Below, one piece after another: positions 23,545 to 32,400 of a stretch of DNA of 64,000 nt. The DNA comes from Gordius sp. MW1 (taxonomy: Eukaryota > Nematomorpha > Gordioida > Gordea > Gordiidae), in contig OZ038529.1 of assembly GCA_964036665.1 (NCBI GenBank), positions 1,364,001-1,428,000 of the forward strand, in the 5' to 3' direction. A program made the position numbers and the translations under genes. Position 1 is the stretch's first letter. Each line of letters begins with the position of its first letter. The notes under the pieces were generated by a model. It was not told where the DNA came from, made no database searches, and saw nothing but the letters and a program-made list of their open reading frames with translations.

Positions 23545-23700
23545 TTTGGGTTCGAATCCCGGTTTTTTTTACTCTTATGATTGTTCTTGTTACTACCATT
23601 GCTATTATGACTTTTTGGCCGTCCGCTGGGTGCTGACCGATGGAAAAAAATGACCATTGGCCAAAATGTGAATCGAAACTATTTTTATCGTTTTTTTTTG
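23545..23700 (+). mobile_element. SINE-like element with tRNA box B head
   Basis: GGGTTCGAATCCC at 23548-23560 matches the RNA polymerase III box B consensus (GGTTCGANTCC). It is followed by a T-run. The characteristic body comes next: TTGTTACTACCATTG, TTTTTGGCCGTCCGCTGG, GCTGACCGATGG, AATGACCATTGGCCAAAATG. The same head-plus-body order occurs at 24048-24290 and, more decayed, in each 5-kb unit (for example 34018-34170). This suggests a tRNA-derived SINE family. Box A could not be placed confidently. Confidence 0.5.
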
Positions 23701-24290
23701 ATTCTTATGATAGTTCTTGTTAATATCATTGATAATATGGCTTTTTGGCCGTCCACTGGCTGCTGACCGATGGAAAAAATGACCATTGGCCAAAATGTGA
23801 ATCAAAATTATTTTTTTCGTTTTTTTGATTCTTATGATAGTTCTTGTTAATACCATTGATAATATGGCTTTTTGGCCGTCCACTGGCTGCTGACCGATGG
23901 AAAAATGACCATTGGCCAAAATGTGAATCAAAATTATTTTTTTCGTTTTTTTTGGCTAACATTGACAATTACCCTATGCCCTCCCCTAGCAGAGCCTATG
24001 CCTCTACTGATATGGGTCCCTGTGCCCCCCCCCCTACAAAAGCCTATGCCTCTCCTGATGTGGGTTCGAATCCCAGAGAGGCCAAATTTTATTTTTATTT
24101 TTTTTGTTTAAATTAATATATTGTTTTTGTTAATACCATTGATAATAAGACTTTTTGGCCGTCCGTTGCTGCTGACCAATGGAATAAAATGACCATTGGC
24201 CAAAATGTGAATCGAAACTATTTTTATCGTTTTTTTTGATTCTTATGATAGTTCTTGTTAATACCATTGATAATATGGCTTTTTGGCCGT
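23600..24290. repeat. Tandem ~128-bp SINE-body repeats
   Basis: The anchor CTTTTTGGCC recurs at 23611, 23741, 23868, 24151 and 24279. Steps are 130, 127, 283 and 128 bp; the longer step contains an extra tRNA-like head. Each unit also has GCTGACCGATGG and GACCATTGGCCAAAATGTGAATC. The array stops abruptly in GGCCGTC at 24291, where the 108-bp satellite begins. Confidence 0.85.
24048..24084 (+). ncRNA. tRNA acceptor/T-arm minihelix-like sequence (SINE head)
   Basis: GCCTCTC (24048-24054) pairs perfectly with GAGAGGC (24076-24082). The enclosed TGGG TTCGAAT CCCA (24061-24075) forms a T-stem and seven-base T-loop directly stacked on the acceptor strand, and CA follows. This is the geometry of the acceptor plus T half of a tRNA. 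The D and anticodon arms are replaced by six bases. It probably is the degenerate tRNA head of the SINE family rather than a working tRNA. Confidence 0.35.
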
Positions 24291-24291
24291 C

Positions 24292-25396
24292 ATGTTATAA
24301 TTTGGGGTGTAGTATCTGAAGGTGTAGTAGGAGGTGTTGTATATGAAGGAGTAGGATTGGAAGGAGTAGAAGATTGAGTAGTCAACGGAGGTGTCGTAGA
24401 TGTTATAATTTGGGGTGTAGTATCTGAAGGTGTAGTAGGAGGTGTTGTATATGAAGTAGTAGGATCGGAAGGAGTAGAAGATTGTGTAGTCAACGGAGGT
24501 GTCGTAGATGTAGTAATTTGAGGTGTAGTATCTGAAGGTGTAGTAGGAGGTGTTGTATATGAAGGAGTAGAAGATTGTGTAGTCAACGGAGGTGTCGTAG
24601 ATGTTATAATTTGGGGTGTAGTATCTGAAGGTGTAGTAGGAGGTGTTGTATATGAAGGAGTAGGATTGGAAGGAGTAGAAGATTGAGTAGTCAACGGAGG
24701 TGTCGTAGATGTTATAATTTGGGGTGTAGTATCTGAAGGTGTAGTAGGAGGTGTTGTATATGAAGGAGTAGGATCGGAAGGAGTAGAAGATTGAGTAGTC
24801 AACGGAGGTGTCGTAGATGTTATAATTTGGGGTGTAGTATCTGAAGGTGTAGTAGGAGGTGTTGTATATGAGGGAGTAGGATTGGAAGGAGTAGAAGATT
24901 GAGTAGTCAACGGAGGTGTCGTAGATGTTATAATTTGGGGTGTAGTATCTGAAGGTGTAGTAGGAGGTGTTGTATATGAAGGAGTAAAATCGGAAGGAGT
25001 AGAAGATTGAGTAGTCAACGGAGGTGTCGTAGATGTTATAATTTGGGGTGTAGTATCTGAAGGTGTAGTAGGAGGTGTTGTATATGAAGGAGTAGGATTG
25101 GAAGGAGTAGAAGATTGAGTAGTCAACGGAGGTGTCGTAGATGTTATAATTTGGGGTGTAGTATCTGAAGGTGTAGTAGGAGGTGTTGTATATGAAGGAG
25201 TAGGATCGGAAGGAGTAGAAGATTGAGTAGTCAACGGAGGTGTCGTAGATGTTATAATTTGGGGTGTAGTATCTGAAGGTGTAGTAGGAGGTGTTGTATA
25301 TGAAGGAGTAGGATTGGAAGGAGTAGAAGATTGAGTAGTCAACGGAGGTGTCGTAGATGTTATAATTTGGGGTGTAGTATCTGAAGGTGTAGTAGG
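24292..25396 (-). repeat. 108-bp tandem repeat (main block), Pro/Thr/Ser-rich coding on minus strand
   Basis: About ten units of 108 bp, one shortened by 15 bp near 24508-24600, encode a 36-residue repeat on the minus strand. Its pieces are TTQSSTPSNPTPSYTTPPT and TPSDTTPQIITSTTPPL. Asn and Asp alternate at one position in most successive units, a dimeric 216-bp higher-order period. Because 108 is divisible by three, a second frame (YTFRYYTPNYN...) is also open, but it has less plausible composition. The Pro/Thr/Ser frame resembles a mucin-type O-glycosylation domain. It ends in TGA at 24290, exactly at the junction with the SINE array. The block is interrupted by the LTR element and resumes at 27576. 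Confidence 0.85.
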
Positions 25397-27575
25397 TATA
25401 ACGTTTTATTCGTGTATTCAAATTAGTATAATAATAACATCTGTTCGTAAAGAATCACATTCACGTTACATCACACAATTGCTACATCTCTCCCCGCTTA
25501 ACCAGCTTAAGATTTCTTCAATTAATCTCCGCGGTGGCTTCCATGGTCTATTTTCCCTTCTTAAGTCACCATCATCTTTAAGTTCCGGTGTGTCAGTATC
25601 ACGTGTTGGCTCAACCGGTTCTGGTCTTGGTATCTCTTCACTTTTTCTAAATTGACCAGCATGTTTGGCCCAAACTTTATTGTTACTGTTAACGCTATAG
25701 GACAACAACCCAGTCGGGGGGGGTACTTTTCCTTCCCGCCATCGTGGCGTCCGTCTATTTTTTTTCCAGACTAATTCTCCTCTTTCCAAGTTTCGTGGCC
25801 GTGTCGTCCTATCATCATTGGGTGCGATAGTTTCTGCAGTCGTTTTTAAAATCTCTTCTTTTGTAGGCTCATTCTCATCTGTCTTCATATCCTTTTTAAC
25901 CCATTTACCATTGACAATTGTGCCTTTTTTGGCAGCCATTTTAAATTTGGGTAATGCATCTGCGTTGATTAAATTTCTATGTTCTATTCCATTTGTTTGG
26001 AGGATTTCATTGTTTTTATCTCCATGACCGCTTGTTTGAACAGCTTTTGATTTTTCGTATAATTGGCCATCGTTCTCTGGTAAGATCCCGATGTTTATCT
26101 CAGCCATTTCAAATTCTGATTGACGATTCAATTGGTCTGTGAATTCGTTTGCATCTTGCCAGGTGTTTGCTTTCAACTTTTCCCCTCTCTTTTTGCTCTT
26201 AGCTTCCGCCATATCGCTCTTGGTCCTTTTATCAAAATTTCCGGCCAATTTCTTTATTAAATTTACACTTTTCGTATTTGAGTCTTGATTGGGAATAGTT
26301 ACTAATTGATGGACCTGTATTTTGACACATTTGGGAATGTATAATCCAAAACTTAATATCCAGGGTAAACCAAATAATGGAAGGTCAGATATTTTTGTAA
26401 CAACGGCAGGTAGTAATTTGCTCGTCTGACCAAGCCCCACTTTAATGGTTGTTTCGCCCAATACGTCTAACTTCTGATGGCCATAACCCGTAAAATTATG
26501 TGTTGGCCTTAATTTCGGTTTTCCTATGTGATTCCAAATTTCCTCATTTATTACCGACACCTGAGCGCCGGTGTCATATTCAAAACAAAATCGCACATCA
26601 TTTAACGTGGCTTCAATTGTAGCTCTTCTACGGTCACTTTTTTTAATGTGATTGATGTAATTAATGTCTCCAAAATCTTCCTCACAATCATCGAAAACTT
26701 GGTTAATCCTCTTATTTTTGCACGCTCGCGAAAAGTGCCCCATACGGTTACAATTAAAACACTTTGCCGTCGCAGCCGCGCAATAATTACGAATATGGGA
26801 ACGGCCACAATGAAAAAATTTCGAAGCACCTGCACCCTTACGATTATCCCTTATTCGATTTATATTCCAGGAATTAACCTTGTTCTCTGCCGTCTCCCAA
26901 GCTAAAGCCATATCCAAAATTTTATCAAAAGTTAAGTTTCTACCTGATTCGTCAAGCATTCTAGGATATTTACTACGAATTTCGACCTCCAACTTAGGAA
27001 AACGAATTCCTGCTAAGAATTGGTCCCGAAGACGCTCTTCAACATCATTCTTAAACTGTGCCACTTGTGCAGTTTCCTTCAATCGTTTAGTGAATCCTAA
27101 CACCGATTCGCCTTCTGACCTCATAAGGTGAATAAACTCTATTCTTGAAACCATAGAACTAGATCTAGGTTTAAAAATGGTCTTACATGTTTCCACGATC
27201 GTATCCCAATCCACGTTTTCAATTTCACATGGAAATAAGTAATTTTTTACTTGGGTTACATTTCCGACTCCGAAATATGCCAGGAATAATGTCTTATATA
27301 TCTGTTTCAATGCATCTCCCGTTGCGCATATTCCTTTGGCTATTAATATGTATTTGATATTTGCAAAGTATTCTTCGATAGGGAATTCCTCCGAGAAATG
27401 TGGAATAACAATTTTTGATATATTGAAATCCTTGTGATTATCCGATTCCTCTTTAATAGCTTTCAATCCCATCCTCGTCGCCAAATATAACGTTTTATTC
27501 GTGTATTCAAATTAGTATAATAATAACATCTGTTCGTAAAGAATCACATTCACGTTACATCACACAATTGCTACA
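25397..27575 (-). mobile_element. Compact Ty3/mag-like LTR retrotransposon, internally deleted
   Basis: Direct repeats 25397-25486 and 27486-27575 are 90-bp LTRs with no difference seen. On the minus strand they begin TGTAGCAATTG. GTAGG flanks both sides (25392-25396 and 27576-27580) as a 5-bp target duplication of the satellite sequence. The primer site TGGCGACGAGGATGGGATT (27483-27465) is complementary to the 3' end of eukaryotic tRNA-Ser(GCT). That primer and very short LTRs are typical of the mag lineage. A purine tract, AAGCGGGGAGAGA, precedes the 3' LTR. Identical LTRs indicate a recent insertion. Reverse transcriptase, RNase H and the integrase core are absent, so it must be non-autonomous. 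Confidence 0.9.
25466..27472 (-). CDS. Gag-protease-integrase C-terminal fusion protein of the LTR element
   Basis: One uninterrupted frame from the ATG at 27472 (668 residues; the open frame extends to a TTG at 27484 inside the primer site). Numbered from that TTG, residues 1-210 resemble retrotransposon Gag. Two zinc knuckles follow at 223-235 and 242-255. The second is a proper CX2CX4HX4C. The first has Phe where its first Cys should be (FFHCGRSHIRNYC). An aspartic protease motif, FEYDTGAQVSVI, has its catalytic Asp at about 304. From about 390 to 565 is a charged linker of unknown origin. At 568-617, RGELVWKKN, RWREGKV and TGLLSYSV match the integrase C-terminal GPY/F-type domain. The last residues and stop lie inside the 3' LTR. 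The open frame despite the large deletion suggests the deletion was in frame, or was selected in frame for trans-mobilisation. Confidence 0.88.
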   Translation of the reverse strand: MGLKAIKEESDNHKDFNISKIVIPHFSEEFPIEEYFANIKYILIAKGICATGDALKQIYKTLFLAYFGVGNVTQVKNYLFPCEIENVDWDTIVETCKTIFKPRSSSMVSRIEFIHLMRSEGESVLGFTKRLKETAQVAQFKNDVEERLRDQFLAGIRFPKLEVEIRSKYPRMLDESGRNLTFDKILDMALAWETAENKVNSWNINRIRDNRKGAGASKFFHCGRSHIRNYCAAATAKCFNCNRMGHFSRACKNKRINQVFDDCEEDFGDINYINHIKKSDRRRATIEATLNDVRFCFEYDTGAQVSVINEEIWNHIGKPKLRPTHNFTGYGHQKLDVLGETTIKVGLGQTSKLLPAVVTKISDLPLFGLPWILSFGLYIPKCVKIQVHQLVTIPNQDSNTKSVNLIKKLAGNFDKRTKSDMAEAKSKKRGEKLKANTWQDANEFTDQLNRQSEFEMAEINIGILPENDGQLYEKSKAVQTSGHGDKNNEILQTNGIEHRNLINADALPKFKMAAKKGTIVNGKWVKKDMKTDENEPTKEEILKTTAETIAPNDDRTTRPRNLERGELVWKKNRRTPRWREGKVPPPTGLLSYSVNSNNKVWAKHAGQFRKSEEIPRPEPVEPTRDTDTPELKDDGDLRRENRPWKPPRRLIEEILSWLSGERCSNCVM

Positions 27576-27790
27576 GTAGGAGGTGTTGTATATGAAGGAG
27601 TAGGATCGGAAGGAGTAGAAGATTGAGTAGTCAACGGAGGTGTCGTAGATGTTATAATTTGGGGTGTAGTATCTGAAGGTGTAGTAGGAGGTGTTGTATA
27701 TGAAGGAGTAGGATTAGAAGGAGTAGAAGATTGAGTAGTCAACGGAGGTGTCGTATATGTAGTAATTTGGGGTGTAGTATCTGAAGGTGT
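27576..27790 (-). repeat. 108-bp tandem repeat (remaining two units)
   Basis: Continuation of the block at 24292-25396 on the other side of the LTR element. The array read GTAGTAGGAGGTGTTG before insertion. The two units carry Asn then Asp, in phase with the alternation in the main block. Confidence 0.85.
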
Positions 27791-27960
27791 AGTATCTTGA
27801 GTAGTAGGAGGTGTAGCATAAGATGGAGTAGAATAAGACGCTGTAGGTGTAATGTTGTAATTAAGGGTGTTGTATATGTATATTCATTGAGATACACTAA
27901 TTCTGGCTCTACTATAATCGCTTCTGTTAAAATTTTTGCTATAAGCAACATCTTGTACAT
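27740..27960 (-). pseudogene. 5' end of the mucin-like repeat gene, frame-broken
   Basis: On the minus strand an ATG at 27960 opens a short frame. It has a modestly hydrophobic start (MYKMLLIAKILTEAIIVEPE) and then YTYTTP. The Pro/Thr/Ser frame (PTASYSTPSYATPPTTQDTT) continues in a different phase from about 27866. A one-base shift there, or an undetected intron, is needed to join them. Together with the LTR insertion this suggests a broken gene for a secreted Ser/Thr/Pro-rich protein, but the signal peptide is weak. The model could be wrong. Confidence 0.35.
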
Positions 27961-27978
27961 TTTTATTTAAACATCAGC

Positions 27979-28003
27979 TATATATGTATATATATATATA
28001 TAT
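27979..28003. repeat. TA microsatellite
   Basis: A run of TA dinucleotides with one TG interruption, immediately upstream of the mucin-like frame. Confidence 0.8.
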
Positions 28004-28075
28004 TCTTTTGACAAAACTAATCAAAGCACTGACATAGTAAGGATGGGTCTATTTTATATATAAGTCAGATAGACT

Positions 28076-28600
28076 TAGTGATGCGGAAAAACCGAGAAAA
28101 ATCTCGGTCTCGTCTCGTCTCGAAAAACCGAGACGAGACGAGACGAGAATTTGAAAAATGAAGTCGAGATCGAGACGAGAATTTTGATGTCGAGACGAGA
28201 CGAGACGAGATTTTTTCGGCGAGATCTCGACTTTTTATTGATCGTTAGATTTTAGTAAATTATTGTGTATTTTAATTATGGAATATATTTGATATTAAAA
28301 AAAATCCTAAGTGTTTTAAATATTATACATTTTTGCAAAAAATTTAAAATTTGGCAATCATTTACCTTGATATGGTTGACCCTAAGGGTATGTGAATAAT
28401 TTTATAATATATTTCTCATATATAAGTATTCATAGCATTATTAAATATTACATTTTAGGCTGAGAATGAGTTCTGATGGAATAGAAATATTACTAAAGCA
28501 TATTTGTATTTCGCAGTTACTCATCCTGCATGATGCGGTAATTATAAATTGGTGGTAAATCAGTTTGAATAATAGCTTTTTTAGTCTGCTTTTTGTAGAA
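28076..28600. repeat. CTCG-rich interspersed repeat, fuller copy
   Basis: It starts TAGTGATGCGGAAAAACCGAG. Dense (GTCTC)n/(CGAGA)n runs to 28232 follow, for example CGAGACGAGACGAGACGAG. A later part, GCATATTTGTATTTCGCAG and CTCATCCTGCATGATGCGG, matches 5930-5975 in the palindrome arm. The TAGTGATG start is reminiscent of hAT-type termini. No transposase was seen. Confidence 0.6.
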
Positions 28601-29165
28601 AATATTATCTTTATGAATTAATTCATATCTTTATATTGTCAATAAAATGTCGGGTCCCGCTAAATCTTTAAAAAGTTTGTCTTAAAGTTTTTCAAAAAAT
28701 AAAAAAGTTTGCCATTTGGATTTTTTAATAATTATTTAATATTTTTAATAAAACATAAAAAAAATTTATTCCCTATAGGCATTCTCGCCCCTTCCCACCT
28801 TTCTCGCCCATAAATTGCAAAATATGCTACTTTTATACAGAGTATAGAAGAGTTCGCCCTTCCCTTCCCTTCCCCTCTTCCCTTCCCCCCTCCCCCTTCC
28901 CACGAGGGCCAAAAGCCCGAGTTTTTACTATACCGAGTCTTAAGGATTTTATGACAACGGTGTTTTTAAAAATGAATTTTAATGAATGGAGAACTTTAGA
29001 TAATACACAAAAATGTGCAACTTTTTTTTGTTCATTTTTATTAAAAGGGCGGGTATTAAATGCAAAATGATTAGTTAATTATTTATACAAATATACATAA
29101 TGGAGAATAATGAAATTTAATTGAATAATAATAATGGACTTGCGACGTAACAAGCAGCGAAGATC
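28601..29165. other. AT-rich intergenic DNA with polypyrimidine tract
   Basis: No gene is supported. Positions 28855-28911 are almost pure C/T (CCCTTCCC repeated), followed by CACGAGGGCC. The purine complement could form unusual structures. Confidence 0.5.
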
Positions 29166-29170
29166 TACGC

Positions 29171-29333
29171 ATGGGCGTAGCCAGGATAGGATTTAGAGGA
29201 GGGCAATAATGATTTAGGGAGGGGCAAAATAATATTTATTTGAAATTTTAATCATAATTATATGAAATTTTAAAGATTTTTTAGATTTAGAGGGGGCAGT
29301 CGCCCGTCCCTGCCACCCCCTGGCTACGCCCAT
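29171..29333. mobile_element. GGGCGTAGCCAGG MITE, complete copy
   Basis: Terminal inverted repeats ATGGGCGTAGCCAGG and CCTGGCTACGCCCAT enclose 163 bp. AGATCTA occurs on both sides (29161-29167 and 29334-29340), with three extra bases on the left. This suggests a 7-8 bp target duplication as in hAT-type elements. Inside are TTTAGAGGAGGGCAATAATG and AGAGGGGGCAGTCGCCC, as in the arm copies. Confidence 0.8.
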
Positions 29334-29486
29334 AGATCTAAGCATAGTTCAAGATATAAAAACGAACCCAACGATATAGTTCCTAACGAAAAGTTATAGT
29401 TTATCATTTATTAAAATGTGTTATGATGACAAAAATAACATTTAGAAAACAGTAACACAGGGTCCAGCCGCCATTAAGCTTTTCAA

Positions 29487-29720
29487 ATGATCCCCTGGGA
29501 GGATGGTAAGTTCCTAGCATGGGACTTTACCTGCATCGATATCTTTGCGCCAACTAATAATAATTATAACCCACTTTCTTGTGCCAAAGATCGTAAAACA
29601 CTCAAATACCGAGCCAATGCTCATTCTAAGATTTTTATTCCAATAGTAGCTTCCGGTTCGGCTACTCTTGGCAAAAAAGCATTAGCACTTTTTAAATCGA
29701 TAGGAAACAGATCCCCCTAA
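29487..29720 (+). pseudogene. Retroelement C-terminal tail (PD...D type), unit 1
   Basis: The frame IPWEDGKFLAWDFTCIDIFA, then KYRANAHSKIFIPIVASGS and TLGKKALALFKSIG, matches the C-terminal region of a group of invertebrate retroelement proteins. Their pattern is PDG.tl.PW..G..lvWD.T..DT.A...KY..L......P...eTlG. The PD...D spacing recalls restriction-like endonuclease domains. In this first unit the array boundary cuts just upstream, so the PDG part is missing. Lys replaces Glu at one position (CAKDRK versus CAEDRK). Confidence 0.65.
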
Positions 29721-29938
29721 GCTAAATACTCACCCAGCTTAAATCGGCATTTTGATATCTAAATATAATTACAAATGTTTATCTGACACATGGCCCGTGT
29801 TGGCTATTGACGAATGTGATGAATAATTTTTTTTATTTATAATATTATTTTAAGCTCCTTTATTGTATCGTGTATCAATTTTAAAGAATAAAAGCATTTT
29901 AACATTAAATAAATTTATGAATAGATGTATGCAATTAA

Positions 29939-30066
29939 GGACCATCCATCGATACATATGTATGAACCATACATCTATACATACGTATGATCCATCCATC
30001 CATACATATGTATGAACCATACATCTATACATACGTATGATCCATCCATCCATAGGTACGTATGAT
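29939..30066. repeat. ~58-bp minisatellite in each macrosatellite unit
   Basis: About two and a quarter copies of a ~58-bp unit containing CCATCCATCC, ATACATATGTATG, AACCATACATC and ATACATACGTATG. Both CATATG and TACGTA steps are self-complementary, so the unit can form hairpins. It is present in every unit (34982-35109, 40032-40159, 51998-52125, 57047-57174, 61445-61572). The 67-codon minus-strand frames here are repeat translations. Confidence 0.85.
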
Positions 30067-30419
30067 CCATACTCACATACATCTATTCATAATTACATGT
30101 TTTCTGTAGATATGTTTATCTCCCCACGGAGAGCCACCTGCCGGACCATTTCAGGATATATCTCAACATTAGATGGCGTGGTAATTGTGGTTATATTTAA
30201 AGAATAAATCTTAAAATCAATTTTCTTCTTTTCGTGTTTTTTCTTCGGAATGCAGAGACAGCTTCCCACTATAAAAATAAATTTTATAAACAAGTTATCA
30301 TATCATATTAATTTAATTTGCAAGAAACATTTATAAAATTTAAATTACTGTAGTTTGAATTAGTGATAAGAATCAGCTAGTATATTCTATTTTCAAGTTG
30401 ATTGTTAAAAAAATGGAAA

Positions 30420-30660
30420 AATGCTAATGTCAATTAATAAAAATGAAACTATGTTTGTGTTTGTGTGTATGTGTGTTTGTTTGTTTGTATGCCATCACCA
30501 AATTTGGAAAACTACCAGACCTATTTGGCTCAAAATTTTACAGTTTATTTCCCATACTCCGGAGCATGTTTTAAGATTTGTTCGAGCCAAATCGGTCCAG
30601 TAGCTTTTTAGGGGTCAAGTTTTTTTGTTTTATACGTTGTTTTATACGTTTTGGCACTTA
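30420..30660. repeat. Interspersed repeat with GTTTGTTTGTATGCC motif
   Basis: It begins GTTTGTGTTTGTGTG/GTTTGTTTGTATGCC, and CAAATTTGGAAAACTACC and CGAGCCAAATCGGTCCAGTAG follow. This is the layout of the abundant invertebrate repeats in which a TG-rich start precedes an ACC-GATT/GGTCC-AGTAG motif. It is found in all units; the fifth has a variant TG run. It is non-coding. Confidence 0.5.
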
Positions 30661-30685
30661 ATAAAGACGTCATATGACGTATAAT

Positions 30686-30950
30686 TAGTGATGGTAATTT
30701 GCTCCAGTGAGCATTGCTCACTGTAAGCTCTGTCCCCTCACAAGCACTGTGTATCCTACTCTACTCATGAGTAGGATACAGTATCAGATGAAAATGCTCG
30801 AGAGGCGAAAAGATAGTAGCAAAAAGTAACTCATGTATAGAGCTGTGTGCCTGAGCAGCATTATAAGTTAACTAACAGTTTAATATGAGCAAATGCTATG
30901 AGCAAGCACTGCTCATAGCATCTCATATCACATTATAATGAGTTGTTTTG
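30686..30950. mobile_element. hAT-like MITE with nested hairpins
   Basis: It begins TAGTGATGGTAATTTGCTC. The palindromes AGTGAGCATTGCTCACT, ATCCTACTCTACTCATGAGTAGGAT and GCTATGAGCAAGCACTGCTCATAGC (30895-30919, perfect 10-bp stem) follow. GAGCA/TGCTC motifs recur through the block. The TAGTGATGG start resembles hAT termini, but the opposite terminus is not defined. Present in each unit. Confidence 0.5.
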
Positions 30951-30989
30951 TTTTAATACATTCTGTTGTTCAACAATAACATGGCTTTT

Positions 30990-31250
30990 TGCATAGGCGT
31001 GTAGGATTTCCTCAAAGGGGGGGGGGTATAAAATTTGTAAGATCAAATTTTTTGTAACGATTTTTTTGAGTTCTAAATGTTTTGTTTCCTAAAAGTTTAA
31101 AGTGATATTGGCGTAAAAATAATAAAATACAAAATAAAATTCCAACAAATATTTTTTTATAAATATACAATGTAAAAATTATATAAATTAAAAATCATGG
31201 GAGGGGTTCTAATCGGAAAACCACCCCTCCCTATGCCAATGGCTATTTGT
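30990..31250. mobile_element. CATAGGCGT MITE-like block with variable G-tract
   Basis: It runs from GCATAGGCGT...GGATTTCCTCAAAG plus a G-tract to AGGGGTTCTAATCGG and CCTCCCTATGCCAATGGC. The G-tract length differs between units: 10, 15, 11, 14, 9 and 16. Flanking bases are almost unchanged. Unit 1 has GGCGTGTAGG where the others have GGCGTAAGTAGG. Confidence 0.6.
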
Positions 31251-32400
31251 TATGGATTAATATTTTTTAAGGCTAATTTATTTTGCAATTTTATTTATAT
31301 ATGGCTAAAATATATTTTGAAATCAAAATTTATTTTTTATACATGTAAAATTTATTTAATTATAAATTTTTGAATTTTCTGTCTCACCCAGATGGTAATA
31401 ATTTTTTTGACAATTTTAATATGGTTTAACTTTATATTTTATCGTTTTTAAGAAAAGGTGTAAATGTTTTAATTATATTAAAGGCTCGAACTCATTTTTT
31501 CTGGATTTTCATTATATATATCTAAAATGATTTTTAAGATTTATTTTTTATAAATGGCGAAATTATGTTTTATTGTTTAAATAATTATTTTGACATTTTT
31601 AATATGACTTAATGTTTCTAAATTTATATTTAATAATATTTTTAGTTCAGGTCACAATGCAAGGTTTTATAAAAGGTGGGAAATTTCGCATAAGACATAA
31701 GTAATTAACACATTTGCTGAGCAGATTAATTGCGATATGTCACATAATTAATTAACACATTCGTTGAGCAAAATGGACAAGCAACTTGCTATCAGCAATT
31801 GCTCCTACAAAACTACTTTTATTTAAAGTTGCAAACAAGCTAACATTTTTACTGCTTGAGCTTGTATTTGCTGTTACAACTTAACTCCTCAAGCATTTTA
31901 CCCCTCTTGATGACAAAGCTTATGCGTCCGAGCACATATGCTAGATATGTGTTTACGTCCAAGTCAGAGCAAAACAGCAACTTTACAACTATACGTATAA
32001 TATATGAAGCTTAAATGTTTTATTGCTGCATAAAAATTTTCTTTCATATTAAATCAGGCTAGACCCGTTACAATATGAATGAACCAGAGGAATATAAACA
32101 TTAGATTCTACAAAGTATTTTATGTCATGGTTATGCGTTTATTTTGTAGAAGAAACTTAAATTACATTTAAAACTCAGTGACATTTCTTTAAGGCTTATG
32201 CTAAGCTTTATCATAAATAAATTGCATAGCAATTAATAAGTATTAATATGCTCTTCCCCAATTAATTACATATATGCTTTTTATTCCATATCATAAAAGA
32301 AGCTTTTCCGTGTAAATTATATTATTGGATAAACTTATTTGGGTAATAAAAAAAATTTTCAATACAAAAACCCTTAAAAATTAAAAAAAAAATTATGTTT
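31251..32400. other. AT-rich part of macrosatellite unit 1, no genes supported
   Basis: Contains GAGCA/TGCTC-rich segments (31695-31800 and 31850-31960) similar in style to the hAT-like block, and poly-T/A runs. Nothing here codes for a protein I recognise. The matching part of unit 5 has lost about 775 bp of this zone. Confidence 0.4.

Noticed and set aside
23548..23560. Functional tRNA gene from the box B match
   Set aside because: Only the T-arm/box B is present; no anticodon arm or convincing box A, and the sequence is followed by a SINE-type body.
24258..25421. 387-codon frame with YTFRYYTPNYN repeats
   Set aside because: It is the second open frame of the 108-bp satellite, open only because the period is a multiple of three. 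The Pro/Thr/Ser frame has the more natural composition and the better 5' extension.
25466..27484. Start of the Gag ORF at the TTG at 27484
   Set aside because: TTG lies inside the primer binding site; the ATG at 27472 is the first standard start in the same frame.
29850..30053. 67-codon frames rich in MDG, VWMDG and Tyr, present in each unit
   Set aside because: They are translations of the ~58-bp minisatellite.
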